A stretch of DNA of 64,000 bases from Arthrobacter sp. N199823 (GTDB lineage: Bacteria; Actinomycetota; Actinomycetes; Actinomycetales; Micrococcaceae): NCBI RefSeq assembly GCF_002929705.1, contig NZ_PJIN01000002.1:401196-465195 (forward strand), read 5' to 3'. The first letter of the stretch is position 1, and each line of letters begins with the position of its first letter. The position numbers and the translations under genes are program-made. A model generated the notes under the pieces. That model was not told the origin of the DNA and searched no databases. It worked only from the letters and a program-made list of their open reading frames with translations. Shown one piece after another: positions 1 through 10,936 of this stretch.

Positions 1-3
1 CTG

Positions 4-1860
4 ATGGCAGCCAAGTCCCCCGGGCACGGTGCACAAGCGAGCACCCATGCCGGTGCGGTCAGCACCTCAAGCCAGGCATCCGCCGTCGTGGGTCCCAACA
101 ATGTTGTGGCACCCATCCAAATGACCGGCTCCGAGGCGCTTGTCCGCTCACTTGAAGAGTTGGGTGTCAAGGACATCTTCGGCCTGCCCGGTGGTGCCAT
201 TCTTCCCACTTATGACCCGCTGATGGCATCTGATCTGAACCACATTTTGGTGCGCCACGAACAGGGTGCCGGCCATGCTGCACAGGGTTACGCCATGGTC
301 ACCGGAGAAGTTGGCGTTTGCATCGCCACCTCGGGTCCCGGCGCCACCAACCTAGTCACAGCCATCATGGATGCGCACATGGACTCGGTTCCGCTGGTGG
401 CCATTACCGGTCAGGTATCTAGCGCCGTGATCGGCACCGACGCCTTCCAAGAGGCCGACATCGTTGGTATCACCATGCCGATCACCAAGCACTCGTACCT
501 GGTGACGGACCCCAATGACATTCCCCGTGTGTTGGCCGAGGCATTCCACCTCGCCTCCACCGGACGCCCCGGCCCCGTGCTGGTGGACTTTGCCAAGGAC
601 GCCCAGCAGGCTCAGATGACGTTCTCCTGGCCGCCGGTCATTGATCTGCCCGGCTACCGTCCTGTGTTCCGCGGTCACTCGAAGCAGTTGCGTGAAGCAG
701 CTCGATTGATTCGTGAAGCCAAGAAGCCCGTGCTGTACGTGGGTGGCGGAGTCATCAAGGCCAACGCGTCTGAGGAATTGCTGATTCTGGCCGAATTGAC
801 TGGTGCCCCCGTGGTCACCACGTTGATGGCCCGCGGAGCTTTCCCTGATTCGCACACGCTGCATGTGGGCATGCCCGGCATGCACGGCACGGTCTCGGCC
901 GTGACAGCCCTGCAGCAATCCGATCTGCTCATCACCTTGGGTGCACGTTTTGACGACCGTGTCACCGGTGTCCTGAGCAGCTTCGCCCCGCACGCCAAGG
1001 TCATCCACGCGGACATTGACCCGGCGGAAATTTCCAAGAACCGTACGGCTGATGTGCCGATTGTTGGTTCACTCAAGGAGATCATTCCGGACCTCTCGGC
1101 CGCCGTGAAGGTGGAATTTGAGAGCAACGGAACTCCCGACCTGGGCGATTGGTGGGCGTTCCTGGGTAACCTGCGCGACACCTACCCGCTGGGCTGGACT
1201 GAACCTGAAGATGGACTCATGTCCCCACAGCGCGTCATCTCACGCATTGGTGAGCTGACAGGTCCTGAAGGCGTCTACGTTGCAGGCGTTGGCCAGCACC
1301 AGATGTGGGCTGCACAGTTCATCAAGTATGAGCGTCCCCGTTCCTGGCTCAACTCCGGTGGTGCCGGAACCATGGGCTACTCGGTTCCCGCAGCCATGGG
1401 TGCCAAGGTGGGTAGTCCGGACCGCGTGGTCTGGGCGATTGACGGCGACGGCTGTTTCCAGATGACCAACCAGGAATTGGCTACGTGCCGCATTAACAAC
1501 ATTCCCATCAAGGTTGCCATTATCAACAACTCTTCCTTGGGCATGGTGCGCCAGTGGCAGACGCTGTTCTACAACAGCCGCTACTCCAACACCGATCTGA
1601 ACACCGGCCATGACACCATTCGCGTACCTGACTTTGTGAAGTTGGCAGACGCTTACGGCTGCGCTGGTCTGCGCTGCGAACGCGTTGAGGACATTGACGC
1701 AACCATTGAGGCTGCCTTGGCCATCAATGACCGCCCGGTCATCATCGACTTCGTGGTCAGCCCCGATTCCATGGTGTGGCCGATGGTGCCCTCAGGCGTC
1801 AGCAATGATCAGATTCAGGTAGCCCGGAACATGACCCCGGTGTGGGACGAGGAGGACTAG
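4..1860 (+). CDS. ilvB: Acetolactate synthase large (catalytic) subunit
   Basis: Catalyses the TPP-dependent condensation of pyruvate with pyruvate or 2-oxobutyrate, the first common step of valine/leucine and isoleucine synthesis, in the cytoplasm together with IlvN. The TPP-activating Glu is E86 (in [14 protein letters not shown]) and the TPP/Mg site is the GDG at residues 481-483, followed by the Asn-rich segment ending IINN. FAD-binding and central domains lie between them. The protein is 618 aa if it starts at the ATG at 4, slightly long for the family because of a Ser/Ala-rich N-terminal extension of about 38 residues. The codon before this ATG (CTG) is also in frame and no ribosome site is visible, so the true start may lie upstream of the window. 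The gene ends 2 nt before ilvN and heads ilvBNC. Confidence 0.97.
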   Translation: MAAKSPGHGAQASTHAGAVSTSSQASAVVGPNNVVAPIQMTGSEALVRSLEELGVKDIFGLPGGAILPTYDPLMASDLNHILVRHEQGAGHAAQGYAMVTGEVGVCIATSGPGATNLVTAIMDAHMDSVPLVAITGQVSSAVIGTDAFQEADIVGITMPITKHSYLVTDPNDIPRVLAEAFHLASTGRPGPVLVDFAKDAQQAQMTFSWPPVIDLPGYRPVFRGHSKQLREAARLIREAKKPVLYVGGGVIKANASEELLILAELTGAPVVTTLMARGAFPDSHTLHVGMPGMHGTVSAVTALQQSDLLITLGARFDDRVTGVLSSFAPHAKVIHADIDPAEISKNRTADVPIVGSLKEIIPDLSAAVKVEFESNGTPDLGDWWAFLGNLRDTYPLGWTEPEDGLMSPQRVISRIGELTGPEGVYVAGVGQHQMWAAQFIKYERPRSWLNSGGAGTMGYSVPAAMGAKVGSPDRVVWAIDGDGCFQMTNQELATCRINNIPIKVAIINNSSLGMVRQWQTLFYNSRYSNTDLNTGHDTIRVPDFVKLADAYGCAGLRCERVEDIDATIEAALAINDRPVIIDFVVSPDSMVWPMVPSGVSNDQIQVARNMTPVWDEED

Positions 1861-1862
1861 AA

Positions 1863-2375
1863 ATGACTCGACATACTCTTTCCGTACTGGTTGAAGATAA
1901 GCCCGGCGTATTGACCCGTGTGGCTAGCATGTTTGCCCGCCGCGCCTTCAATATCAACTCACTTGCCGTTGGCCCCACAGAGATTGCCGGGATTTCCCGC
2001 ATGACTGTGGTGGTTGACGCAGACGGGGACTTGATTGAACAAGTCACCAAACAGCTGAACAAACTGGTCAACGTCATCAAGATTGTTGAACTGGTTGCAG
2101 AGAATTCCGTGCAGCGGGACCACATCCTGGTCAAGGTGCGTGCGGATGCCGCTACGAGACTGCAGGTAACCCAAGCCGCAGATCTCTTCCGGGCTTCCGT
2201 GGTTGATGTGTCCACAGACTCATTGACCATTGAAGCCACCGGCTACGCTGACAAGCTAGCAGCCTTGCTTAACGTCTTGGAGCCCTTCGGGATCCGGGAA
2301 ATTGTGCAATCTGGCACCTTGGCCATTGGGCGGGGAACCCGTTCCATGAGCGACAGGGCGCTGCGCGCTTCCTAG
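1863..2375 (+). CDS. ilvN: Acetolactate synthase small (regulatory) subunit
   Basis: Regulatory partner of IlvB; in this family it confers valine feedback inhibition and raises catalytic activity. The 170-aa product has an N-terminal ACT domain (residues 3-75, starting HTLSVLVEDKPGVLTRVASM and containing NINSLAVG) and the usual C-terminal domain. The ATG at 1863 lies 2 nt after the ilvB stop, and the GGACGAGGAGGA stretch at the end of ilvB provides the ribosome site, so the two genes are tightly coupled. An in-frame start further upstream would overlap ilvB and lacks the conserved N-terminus. Confidence 0.97.
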   Translation: MTRHTLSVLVEDKPGVLTRVASMFARRAFNINSLAVGPTEIAGISRMTVVVDADGDLIEQVTKQLNKLVNVIKIVELVAENSVQRDHILVKVRADAATRLQVTQAADLFRASVVDVSTDSLTIEATGYADKLAALLNVLEPFGIREIVQSGTLAIGRGTRSMSDRALRAS

Positions 2376-2400
2376 CGCACGGCCCACCAGGACTCGGTAG

Positions 2401-3528
<1,128 letters not shown>

Positions 3529-3550
3529 TTTGGACCCTCGGCAGTTAACG

Positions 3551-3600
3551 ACGACGGCGCCTGCCGGACCCACTCGGTCCGGCAGGCGCCGTCGTACTTT
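3551..3600 (+). terminator. Rho-independent terminator after ilvC
   Basis: A perfect 20-bp stem: ACGACGGCGCCTGCCGGACC (3551-3570) pairs with its exact complement at 3576-3595 around the loop CACTC, followed by ACTTT. It closes the ilvBNC unit. Confidence 0.85.
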
Positions 3601-3819
3601 CCTAGGTGACAAAAGTTAACGGACAGTGACCACAGAGTGGACAAAAGCCTCCATTCGCATGTGATTTGTATCGCTTGCGTCGTTGTTCCCGCCATTTATT
3701 ACGGCCGTGACACCGGTCTCCCATAAACTGAAGACCGGCTTTTGTCGTTGGAATGACAACACAAGAACCATCACCAAAATCCCCACAAGAACACTAATTG
3801 AGAGCTAAAGAGGTCACCG

Positions 3820-5415
3820 GTGACAGCCACCAAGCCAGTAGTACTCCTCGCTGAGGAACTTTCGCCCGCCACGATCGAGGCATTGGGTCCCGATTTCGAG
3901 ATCCGCCACGCTGACGGAGCAGACCGTTCCGCGCTGCTCTCCGCCATTGTTGATGTCGATGCGATCCTGGTTCGCTCCGCAACGCTCGTGGATGCCGAGG
4001 CCATCGCCGCGGCTAAGAACCTGAAGGTCATCGCTCGTGCCGGTGTGGGGCTGGACAACGTTGACATCAAGGCCGCAACGCAGGCCGGCGTCATGGTGGT
4101 TAACGCCCCGACCTCGAACATTGTCTCCGCAGCCGAGCTGACCATCGGCCACATTCTTTCCCTGGCCCGCCACATCCCGGCCGCCAGCACCGCCCTGAAG
4201 AACGGCGAGTGGAAGCGCTCCAAGTACACCGGCACCGAACTGCTGGAAAAGAAGCTGGGCATCATCGGTTTGGGCCGCATTGGCGCCCTGATCACCGAGC
4301 GTGCCAAAGCCTTCGGCATGGAGATCGTTGCTTACGATCCCTACGTCACCAGCGCCCGTGCCGCCAGCCTCGGTGTGCAACTGCTCTCGCTCGATGAGCT
4401 GTTGGAACAGTCCGACTTCATCACGATTCACATGCCGCGCACACCCGAAACCTTGGGCATGATCAGCACCGAAGCGTTCAAGAAGATGAAGAAGAGCGCC
4501 TACGTCATCAATGTGGCCCGCGGCGGTCTCATTGACGAAGCAGCCTTGAACATTGCGCTGCGCGAAGGCGACATTGCCGGAGCCGGCATCGATGTGTTCG
4601 TCAAGGAGCCGGCCACCGACGTCGACTTCCTGGAACTGGACAACGTCATCGCCACCCCGCACCTGGGTGCCTCCACCGAGGAAGCTCAGGAAAAGGCCGG
4701 TGTCTCGGTCGCCAAGTCCGTGCGCCTGGCCCTTGCTGGCGAGCTGGTTCCGGATGCCGTGAACGTTGCCGGGGGCGTCATTGCCGCCGAGGTTCGCCCG
4801 GGCATCCCCCTGATCGAGAAGCTGGGCCGCATCTTCACTGCGCTGTCCCACGCCTCCGTGACACAGATTGACGTCGAAATTGCCGGTGAAATTGCCGCCC
4901 TGGACGTCAAGGCACTGGAGCTCTCCGCACTGAAGGGCGTCTTCAAGGACGTCGTCTCCGAGCAGGTCTCCTACGTCAACGCTCCGGTTTTGGCCGAGCA
5001 GCGCGGCATCAAGACCAACTTGATCACCACACTGGAATCCGCTGACTACCGCAACGTGCTGACCATCCGCGGAGCCCTGTCCGACGATTCACAGATCTCC
5101 GTCTCCGGCACCCTGACAGGCCCGAAGCAGATCCAGAAGATCGTGGGCGTCAACGGTTACGAGCTGGAAATCCCCATGAGCGATCACCTCCTGGTGATCT
5201 CCTACGCAGACCGTCCCGGCGTGGTCGGCACCCTGGGCCGCATCCTCGGTGAGAATGACGTCAACATCGCCGGCATGCAGGTTGCCCGCCACAGCGAAGG
5301 CGGCCAGGCACTGGCCCTCATCACTGTCGACAGCTCAGTGCCGCAGGCATTGCTGGAATCCATCAAGACCGAGATCGGCGCCACCGTGGCCCGCGAGGTC
5401 GACCTGGAGGACTGA
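3820..5415 (+). CDS. serA: D-3-phosphoglycerate dehydrogenase, long ACT-containing form
   Basis: Oxidises 3-phosphoglycerate to 3-phosphohydroxypyruvate, the committed step of serine synthesis. The 531-aa protein has the type I layout: substrate-binding domain, NAD Rossmann domain with GLGRIG, NVARGGLID carrying the catalytic Arg, the His of TPHLGASTEEAQ, then an intervening (ASB-like) domain and a C-terminal ACT domain starting LLVISYADRPGVVGTLGRIL. This length and domain set are usual for actinobacteria, where serine inhibits through the ACT domain. The GTG at 3820 has AAAGAGG (3807-3813) upstream. It stands alone between the ilvC terminator and metG, with about 290 nt of upstream DNA that presumably carries its promoter. 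Confidence 0.96.
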   Translation: MTATKPVVLLAEELSPATIEALGPDFEIRHADGADRSALLSAIVDVDAILVRSATLVDAEAIAAAKNLKVIARAGVGLDNVDIKAATQAGVMVVNAPTSNIVSAAELTIGHILSLARHIPAASTALKNGEWKRSKYTGTELLEKKLGIIGLGRIGALITERAKAFGMEIVAYDPYVTSARAASLGVQLLSLDELLEQSDFITIHMPRTPETLGMISTEAFKKMKKSAYVINVARGGLIDEAALNIALREGDIAGAGIDVFVKEPATDVDFLELDNVIATPHLGASTEEAQEKAGVSVAKSVRLALAGELVPDAVNVAGGVIAAEVRPGIPLIEKLGRIFTALSHASVTQIDVEIAGEIAALDVKALELSALKGVFKDVVSEQVSYVNAPVLAEQRGIKTNLITTLESADYRNVLTIRGALSDDSQISVSGTLTGPKQIQKIVGVNGYELEIPMSDHLLVISYADRPGVVGTLGRILGENDVNIAGMQVARHSEGGQALALITVDSSVPQALLESIKTEIGATVAREVDLED

Positions 5416-5601
5416 ACTCCCTAGGCTGCCACGACGGCGGCCGGATTCCCTCGCGGGCAGTAAGATTTCCTCGGTCGCTGAGAGACCTTGAAAATCCATC
5501 CCCGCTCCGGGAACCCGGCCGCAGTCGTGCGTTAACGGCCGTTGCGTGGGATGCAAGGGTCACGAATCGGTGTTTCGTCGGGTTCACGGTAAATTTGGGG
5601 G

Positions 5602-7176
5602 GTGACATCTACTGAATCGGCCAAGACGCCTTACTACCTGACCACCGCCATAACGTACCCGAACGGTGTTCCGCACATCGGGCACGCCTACGAGTACATC
5701 GCCACTGACGCCATGGCACGCTTCAAGCGGCTGGATGGCTACGATGTGATGTTCTTGACGGGGACCGATGAGCACGGCATGAAAATTGCCCAGGCCGCCG
5801 AAGCCGCCGGTGTCACGCCCAAGGAACTCGTGGACCGCAACGCTGCCATTTACAAAGATGCGCACGCCGCCCTTGGCATCAGCTACGACCGCTTCATCCG
5901 CACCACGGACGCCGATCATTACGCCGCTTCGCAGGCCATCTGGAAGAAGATGGAAGATGCCGGGGATATTTACCTGGGCAAGTACGAGGGCTGGTACTCC
6001 GTTCGTGACGAGGCCTACTACGGCGAAGACGAGACGGAACTGCGCGAAGACGGTAAGCGCTACTCCAAGGTCACTGACACCGAGCTGACTTGGACCGAAG
6101 AGGAAAGCTACTTCTTCCGCCTGTCCAACTACCAGGACAAGCTCCTTGCACTCTACGAATCTCAGCCGGAATTCGGTGCCCCGCGCACCCGTTTCAACGA
6201 GGTAATTAGCTTCGTCAAGGGGGGACTGGAAGACCTCTCAGTCAGCCGCACCACCTTCGACTGGGGTGTTCCGGTTCCGGGCAATGACAAGCACGTCATG
6301 TACGTGTGGGTTGACGCGTTGACCAACTACCTGACAGGTGTTGGCTACCCGGATGAGTCATCCGAGGCGTTCCAGAAGTTCTGGCCGGCCGATGTTCACA
6401 TCATTGGCAAGGACATCTCCCGCTTCCACGCTGTCTACTGGCCTGCCTTCCTCATGTCCGCCGGGCTGGAACTGCCCAAGCGCGTCATGATTCACGGATT
6501 CCTGCACAACAACGGCGTGAAGATGTCCAAGTCCTTGGGTAATGTGGTGGCTCCGGCCGACTGGGTTGCCCAGTACGGTTTGGACCAGGTGCGCTTCTTC
6601 TTGCTGCGCGAGGTACCCTTCGGTGCCGACGGCTCTTACAACCACGACGCCGTGGTTGGCCGCATGAACTCGGATCTGGCCAACAACCTGGGCAACCTGG
6701 CGCAGCGCTCACTGTCCATGGTGGCAAAGAACTGTGGGGGCGTTGTTCCCACCCCGGGCGCTTTCACCGATGCTGACTTGACGATCATGGCAGCGGCTCG
6801 CGAGCTGCTGGAGATCTCCCGCAACGCTTACCAGGTACAGGACTTCCACGGTTCGCTGGAGAAGATCTGGCACGTGCTGGGCGACACCAACGCCTACTTC
6901 GCCGACCAGGCTCCGTGGGTTCTGCGCAAGACTGACGTGCCTCGCATGGAAACCGTGCTGTACGTGACCCTCGAAGTGCTGCGGATGGTCTCGATCCTGA
7001 TCCAGCCGGTCATGCCGGACGCTGCTGCGAAGCTGCTGACGGTTCTGGGCCAGGGCGACTCTGCTGACTCGGCCTTGCGTGAGTTCGCTGCGATTGCCAC
7101 CCCGCTGGTTGCCGGAACGGCCCTGCCTGCCCCGGCGCCGATCTTCCCGCGGTATGAAGAGCCTGCCGAGGCCTAA
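5602..7176 (+). CDS. metG: Methionyl-tRNA synthetase
   Basis: Class I aminoacyl-tRNA synthetase charging tRNA-Met. HIGH is at residues 25-28 (in [12 protein letters not shown]) and KMSKS at 307-311. The protein is 524 aa and stops after the anticodon-binding helical domain, so it lacks the C-terminal tRNA-binding (EMAP-like) domain of longer MetG proteins; this short form is common in actinobacteria. The GTG at 5602 follows a run of G residues (TTTGGGGGG) that serves as ribosome site. No obvious riboswitch or T-box is visible in the 186 nt upstream. It ends at a long hairpin shared in sequence with the one at 8375-8434. Confidence 0.96.
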   Translation: MTSTESAKTPYYLTTAITYPNGVPHIGHAYEYIATDAMARFKRLDGYDVMFLTGTDEHGMKIAQAAEAAGVTPKELVDRNAAIYKDAHAALGISYDRFIRTTDADHYAASQAIWKKMEDAGDIYLGKYEGWYSVRDEAYYGEDETELREDGKRYSKVTDTELTWTEEESYFFRLSNYQDKLLALYESQPEFGAPRTRFNEVISFVKGGLEDLSVSRTTFDWGVPVPGNDKHVMYVWVDALTNYLTGVGYPDESSEAFQKFWPADVHIIGKDISRFHAVYWPAFLMSAGLELPKRVMIHGFLHNNGVKMSKSLGNVVAPADWVAQYGLDQVRFFLLREVPFGADGSYNHDAVVGRMNSDLANNLGNLAQRSLSMVAKNCGGVVPTPGAFTDADLTIMAAARELLEISRNAYQVQDFHGSLEKIWHVLGDTNAYFADQAPWVLRKTDVPRMETVLYVTLEVLRMVSILIQPVMPDAAAKLLTVLGQGDSADSALREFAAIATPLVAGTALPAPAPIFPRYEEPAEA

Positions 7177-7196
7177 TTTCGCCCCCGTTTGAATTC

Positions 7197-7260
7197 GGAC
7201 GGCGCTTGCGGGAAAAGATGGTTGTATGCCGCCGTCTTTTCCCGCAAGCGCCGTCCTTTT
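7197..7260. terminator. Long hairpin (copy 1) between metG and the AbiEi-like gene
   Basis: A 22-nt arm beginning GGACGGCGCTTGCGGGAAAA (7197-7218) pairs exactly with 7235-7256, followed by CCTTTT. It lies between two converging genes and would act in both directions. Its arms are identical to those of the hairpin at 8375-8434. Confidence 0.85.
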
Positions 7261-7272
7261 TGGCTGAACGGG

Positions 7273-8277
7273 CTATTGCTGTCGCAGCCCAGCCTCCCGC
7301 AACAGGCTAATGAAGCGTTCCCGGTTCATCATTTCTTTCCATTCCCATCGGACAAAACCGCTGACCTGGGCTCGGATTTGGTTCTCGCGTTGCTTTTCCT
7401 TCATAACACGATCCTGAATGGATAGGCCTCCGCCCCAGTCGTCACGCAAGTACTTGCCTTTGCCGTCAAATTCCCCGACAAGCTTGATCTTCTCGAACCA
7501 AAAGTCTGTGAAAGCGTCGCTGCCATCACGAAGAGTGAAGTGCTTTTGCAGCACGGGGGCGGGGAAACCAAACAAATGCATCTTGGCCCGACTGATTGAT
7601 TCTCCAGCGGAGCCGGACAGTGGGTTCGCGAAACTGATGACCGACAGGGCACGTTTCCTAGCGGTAGCGTTTGGCAGATTGTCGGCTGCGACCATGAGAT
7701 CTTCGCGCCGCAATGCTTGTCCCTGTGGGTAGGTACTTTGCCACAGGGGGTCGAATTGTGCGGAGTCCATAGTGGGCGGAGTGAAGTCATTGAACAAATG
7801 CTTCTTTTCGGGTGCGCGCAGGCTGGAATCGCAGATGGCCACGGCGTAGGGAAAATCGAGGGCGAGGATCAGTTGCACAACCGTGGTCAATTTGTCAGTG
7901 AGCAGGAACGGGCCGCACCTTTGGAGTCCATCAGTCATGGAGCCGCGATGCCTGATCACACCGTTTTCGTTTCGTCCGCCCAGCATCACGTCTGTCATGA
8001 CATGCAGACGTTGGGGAGTGCCCACAATCCACAGTCCCCACAGAAGTGCTGCGCTCGCATGGCAGAGCACGGGCTGGCGTGAGGTCAGTGCCTGAAATGC
8101 AAGAACATGTAGTCCATAGTTTTGTAAAGGGCTGAGTTCGCGGACGGCAGCAGTCTTTGCGTAAACGCCACGGCGCACACGGGTGAGCTCGCCGCTATTG
8201 CATAGTGCCACCAGCTGCCGGCGGTCCCGGCCGGACTTTTCGAAGTCCGATGGAAGAATCAGTCGTGGCATGCTCAT
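7273..8277 (-). CDS. AbiEi-antitoxin-like DNA-binding protein with PD-(D/E)XK/DUF559-like C-terminus
   Basis: A 334-aa protein of a type often annotated as type IV toxin-antitoxin AbiEi family in actinobacteria. The N-terminal part (about residues 10-60, RRQLVALCNSGELTRVRRGVYA) has the winged-helix pattern of AbiEi antitoxins. The middle (HASAALLWGLWIVGTP) matches the usual AbiEi-like core. The last about 110 residues contain TDFWF and VGEFDGKGKY followed by a basic helix and VRWEW, the pattern of Vsr/DUF559-like PD-(D/E)XK nuclease folds with acidic and Lys residues retained. No AbiEii nucleotidyltransferase toxin is adjacent, so this is an orphan. It may act as a regulator, an orphan antitoxin or a nuclease; which one is not decided by the sequence. 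The gene sits alone between two near-identical hairpins. Confidence 0.8.
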   Translation of the reverse strand: MSMPRLILPSDFEKSGRDRRQLVALCNSGELTRVRRGVYAKTAAVRELSPLQNYGLHVLAFQALTSRQPVLCHASAALLWGLWIVGTPQRLHVMTDVMLGGRNENGVIRHRGSMTDGLQRCGPFLLTDKLTTVVQLILALDFPYAVAICDSSLRAPEKKHLFNDFTPPTMDSAQFDPLWQSTYPQGQALRREDLMVAADNLPNATARKRALSVISFANPLSGSAGESISRAKMHLFGFPAPVLQKHFTLRDGSDAFTDFWFEKIKLVGEFDGKGKYLRDDWGGGLSIQDRVMKEKQRENQIRAQVSGFVRWEWKEMMNRERFISLLREAGLRQQ

Positions 8278-8374
8278 AGTCCCAGCGTCTCACTGCAAAG
8301 ATGCTCGAGAGACGTGCGAATATGATGCCTGTGGATAACTTTATAGTCCGCAGCGGAGCCCCAACATTGAATTT

Positions 8375-8434
8375 GGACGGCGCTTGCGGGAAAAGATGGC
8401 CGTATACAACCGTCTTTTCCCGCAAGCGCCGTCC
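8375..8434. terminator. Long hairpin (copy 2) downstream of the FtsX-type permease
   Basis: A 22-nt arm (8375-8396) pairs exactly with 8413-8434. The arms are identical to those of the hairpin at 7197-7256; only the loop differs (TGGCCGTATACAACCG here). For minus-strand transcription it follows the permease stop at 8453 and would terminate that operon. Confidence 0.8.
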
Positions 8435-8452
8435 GAATCCGAGCTTCAGTGG

Positions 8453-10933
8453 CTAGTCCATGGCCAGGCCTGCAACGGGGGAGAGCTTGGCAGCGCGATG
8501 TGCCGGCACCACTGAGGCGAGGAGTCCCGCCACGGCGGCAACGACCACCACTGCCAGGATCTGGCCCCACGGGATCACGGCGGTGACATCTGCAAAGCTG
8601 CCAAGAGCCGACTGTGCTCCGGCCCAGCCGTAGACGGCACCAAGAACCGAGCCAATGATGGCCGCGACGCCGGCAATCAGCACAGCTTCCAGTGCCAACA
8701 TGCCACGCAATTGTCCGCGGGTCAGGCCAAGGGCCCGCAGCAGCGAGTTCTCCCGCGTCCGTTCCAGCACCGAGAGGGACAAGGTGTTGGCAACGCCGAT
8801 CAGCGCGATGAACACGGCCACGGCCAGCAAGCCGGTGACCACCAGCAGCAGCATGTCGATGACCTGGTTGAACATGACCTTTTCCAGTACGGCGCCGTCA
8901 ACCCGGTACTCGGAAACATTCAAGGCCCCGGTCAAAGCTGTCCGCAGATCCAAGAGAGCGTTGGCATCCAGTGATTCATCCACGGAGATCCACAGGGGCG
9001 CTCCCGTTTCTTTATACAGGGGGTCAGCTGCGGGCAGCGGTGCAAAGGTATCCAGGGAGACCAGCGCGCTATAGCCATCTGTTGTGGCGGGAGTGGCCGT
9101 GACGTTCGTGCTGAGCGTTCCGGCAACGACACTGCCGGAATCCACCTTGATGCTCTTGGGAATTACCGCGGAGGTGGGGCCTGGACGGTTAGCCGGGTTG
9201 GCCAGCACGGTGAGGGCATCGGCGTCGGATATTCCATAGACGTCAAGGGCTTGTCCACCCGCTTCCATGGTGCCCACCAATTCCAGTCGGGCAATGTGCT
9301 TGACCCCGGGGAGAGCAGCAGCCTTTGCCACCGCGCTGTCGGGAATGCGGGTGTCGCCAGGCAAGGTCCGCACCTGCAGATCCACCGGGTAGCTGCCGTC
9401 AAGCTCGGTGTCGAAAGCACTCCGAGCCGTCGCCGCACCGGTCATCATCATGGTCACCAGCGTGACACCGATAAGCAGCGCCGAGGCCGTCGCGGTTGTT
9501 CGGCGCGGATTGCGTACGGCGTTGGCCGCGGCCATCTTCCCCGGGACGCCGGCCGGGCGGGCCAGGGTTCCGGCGAGTGAGACCAGCTTCGGCACGAACA
9601 GCGTGGCGGCCATGAGGAAGCCGACAAAGGATGCCGCACCAGCAGGCAGTGCGATGAGCAAGTTCGCGGAGATCCCGCCGTACACCAGTCCGGCACCGCC
9701 AGCCAGGAGCAGAAGCACGCCAATGGACAGACGGAGTCGGCCGCCAGCGTTGTGCACCGAGGCGTCCTCGGCCGGGCGCAGCGCAGCCAGTGGGGCCACG
9801 GCTGTTGCCGCCCGGGCCGGAACTAGCGAGGCCAGGACCGTGATCAGCGTGCCCACCACCATGCCCGCAATGATGGCCGACGGCGGCACCGCCAACGTGG
9901 CGAAGGCAAAGTCCGGGTTCTGGCTCAGTAGGGTTAACACAAGTGCCATGGTGCCTGTGGCCGCCAAGACGCCCAGCACCGAGGCGACAAAGCCCACGAT
10001 GAGTGCCTCGACAATGACCGAGTTCCGTACCTGGTTCCGGCTGGCACCAACACAGCGCAGCAGGGCAAGCTCGCGGGTGCGCTGAGCGACCAAGACTGAG
10101 AAGGTATTGGAAACAACCAAGGCAGCAACCAGGAGCGCAACGCCTGCGAAAGCGAGCAGCACAATGGTCAGCTGGTCCTGGCCTCCGGTCAGGCTGGACA
10201 CCATTTGGGTGGTTTTCTCATCAGCGGTCAGGATCTTCTCAACGGGCTGGCCGACTGCAGTAGCCAGGGCCGCCTTCGCGTCGGCAAGGGAGACTCCATC
10301 CTTGAGAAGGACCGAGATGGTGCTGAACCCGGCATCCGGTGAACTGAGCTTGCCAACTGCTGCCTCCGTGCCCACAAATTGGGCCATCCCCGAGGAAACT
10401 GGGTCAGCTGAAGCGGCGGTGATGCCTGAGACAGTGGCAGTCAGGGTGGGGATGGCAGCGGTGGTTGTGGGTTCGCCGGTGAAGGTGACCTTACTGCCAA
10501 CGGACAGCTTCTTGCGGTCTGCCGTGATGGCGTCAACAGCCACCTCCTGATCGTTGCCGGGCCACGCACCCGAGATCAAGGCCACTGGCTCCAAGGAAGG
10601 GGCGGCCGGCATATTGCGGAGAGTAGCTCCCAATGTGGTGCTTCCCAGCCCGGCTTGCAGGTACGTGGACTGCTGCGCATAAGATTCGGCGACGAGAGGT
10701 GAGGCAGCCACGGAGGCCGCGTGCGCCGTCGTGAGTGGATCATCGTAAGAAGAGGAGGCCACCAGATCGGCCTTGGCGTAGGCCTGCCCAATGCTGGCCT
10801 TCAGCGAGGCGCCCGTGGAGGCGTTGACCATCAGGGTTGCGGAGAGGAAGGCGACGGCCAATAGCACCGCTAAGGTGATGGCTATGAACCGTCTGGAGTG
10901 AGTTTTGAGTTGGCTAAGGGCGACCTGCAGCAT
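8453..10933 (-). CDS. FtsX/MacB-type ABC transporter permease
   Basis: An 826-aa integral membrane protein of the FtsX superfamily, with a duplicated layout. An N-terminal TM (FIAITLAVLLAVAFLSATLMV) is followed by a large extracytoplasmic domain (about residues 40-245), a bundle of TM helices (starting LTIVLLAFAGVALLVAALVV), a second extracytoplasmic domain and a final TM bundle. Such permeases work with LolD/MacB-like ATPases in export of peptides or lipids or in sensing antimicrobials, not in classic import. Its start is 3 nt downstream of the stop of the ATPase gene, so the two form an operon transcribed leftward. The substrate cannot be told from sequence; no two-component pair is directly adjacent. 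Confidence 0.92.
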   Translation of the reverse strand: MLQVALSQLKTHSRRFIAITLAVLLAVAFLSATLMVNASTGASLKASIGQAYAKADLVASSSYDDPLTTAHAASVAASPLVAESYAQQSTYLQAGLGSTTLGATLRNMPAAPSLEPVALISGAWPGNDQEVAVDAITADRKKLSVGSKVTFTGEPTTTAAIPTLTATVSGITAASADPVSSGMAQFVGTEAAVGKLSSPDAGFSTISVLLKDGVSLADAKAALATAVGQPVEKILTADEKTTQMVSSLTGGQDQLTIVLLAFAGVALLVAALVVSNTFSVLVAQRTRELALLRCVGASRNQVRNSVIVEALIVGFVASVLGVLAATGTMALVLTLLSQNPDFAFATLAVPPSAIIAGMVVGTLITVLASLVPARAATAVAPLAALRPAEDASVHNAGGRLRLSIGVLLLLAGGAGLVYGGISANLLIALPAGAASFVGFLMAATLFVPKLVSLAGTLARPAGVPGKMAAANAVRNPRRTTATASALLIGVTLVTMMMTGAATARSAFDTELDGSYPVDLQVRTLPGDTRIPDSAVAKAAALPGVKHIARLELVGTMEAGGQALDVYGISDADALTVLANPANRPGPTSAVIPKSIKVDSGSVVAGTLSTNVTATPATTDGYSALVSLDTFAPLPAADPLYKETGAPLWISVDESLDANALLDLRTALTGALNVSEYRVDGAVLEKVMFNQVIDMLLLVVTGLLAVAVFIALIGVANTLSLSVLERTRENSLLRALGLTRGQLRGMLALEAVLIAGVAAIIGSVLGAVYGWAGAQSALGSFADVTAVIPWGQILAVVVVAAVAGLLASVVPAHRAAKLSPVAGLAMD

Positions 10934-10936
10934 GGC

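Noticed and set aside
5416-5601. Possible methionine riboswitch or T-box before metG
   Set aside because: No SAM-riboswitch or T-box core (such as TGGNACCGCG) and no terminator/antiterminator pair could be recognised; only a strong ribosome site is visible.
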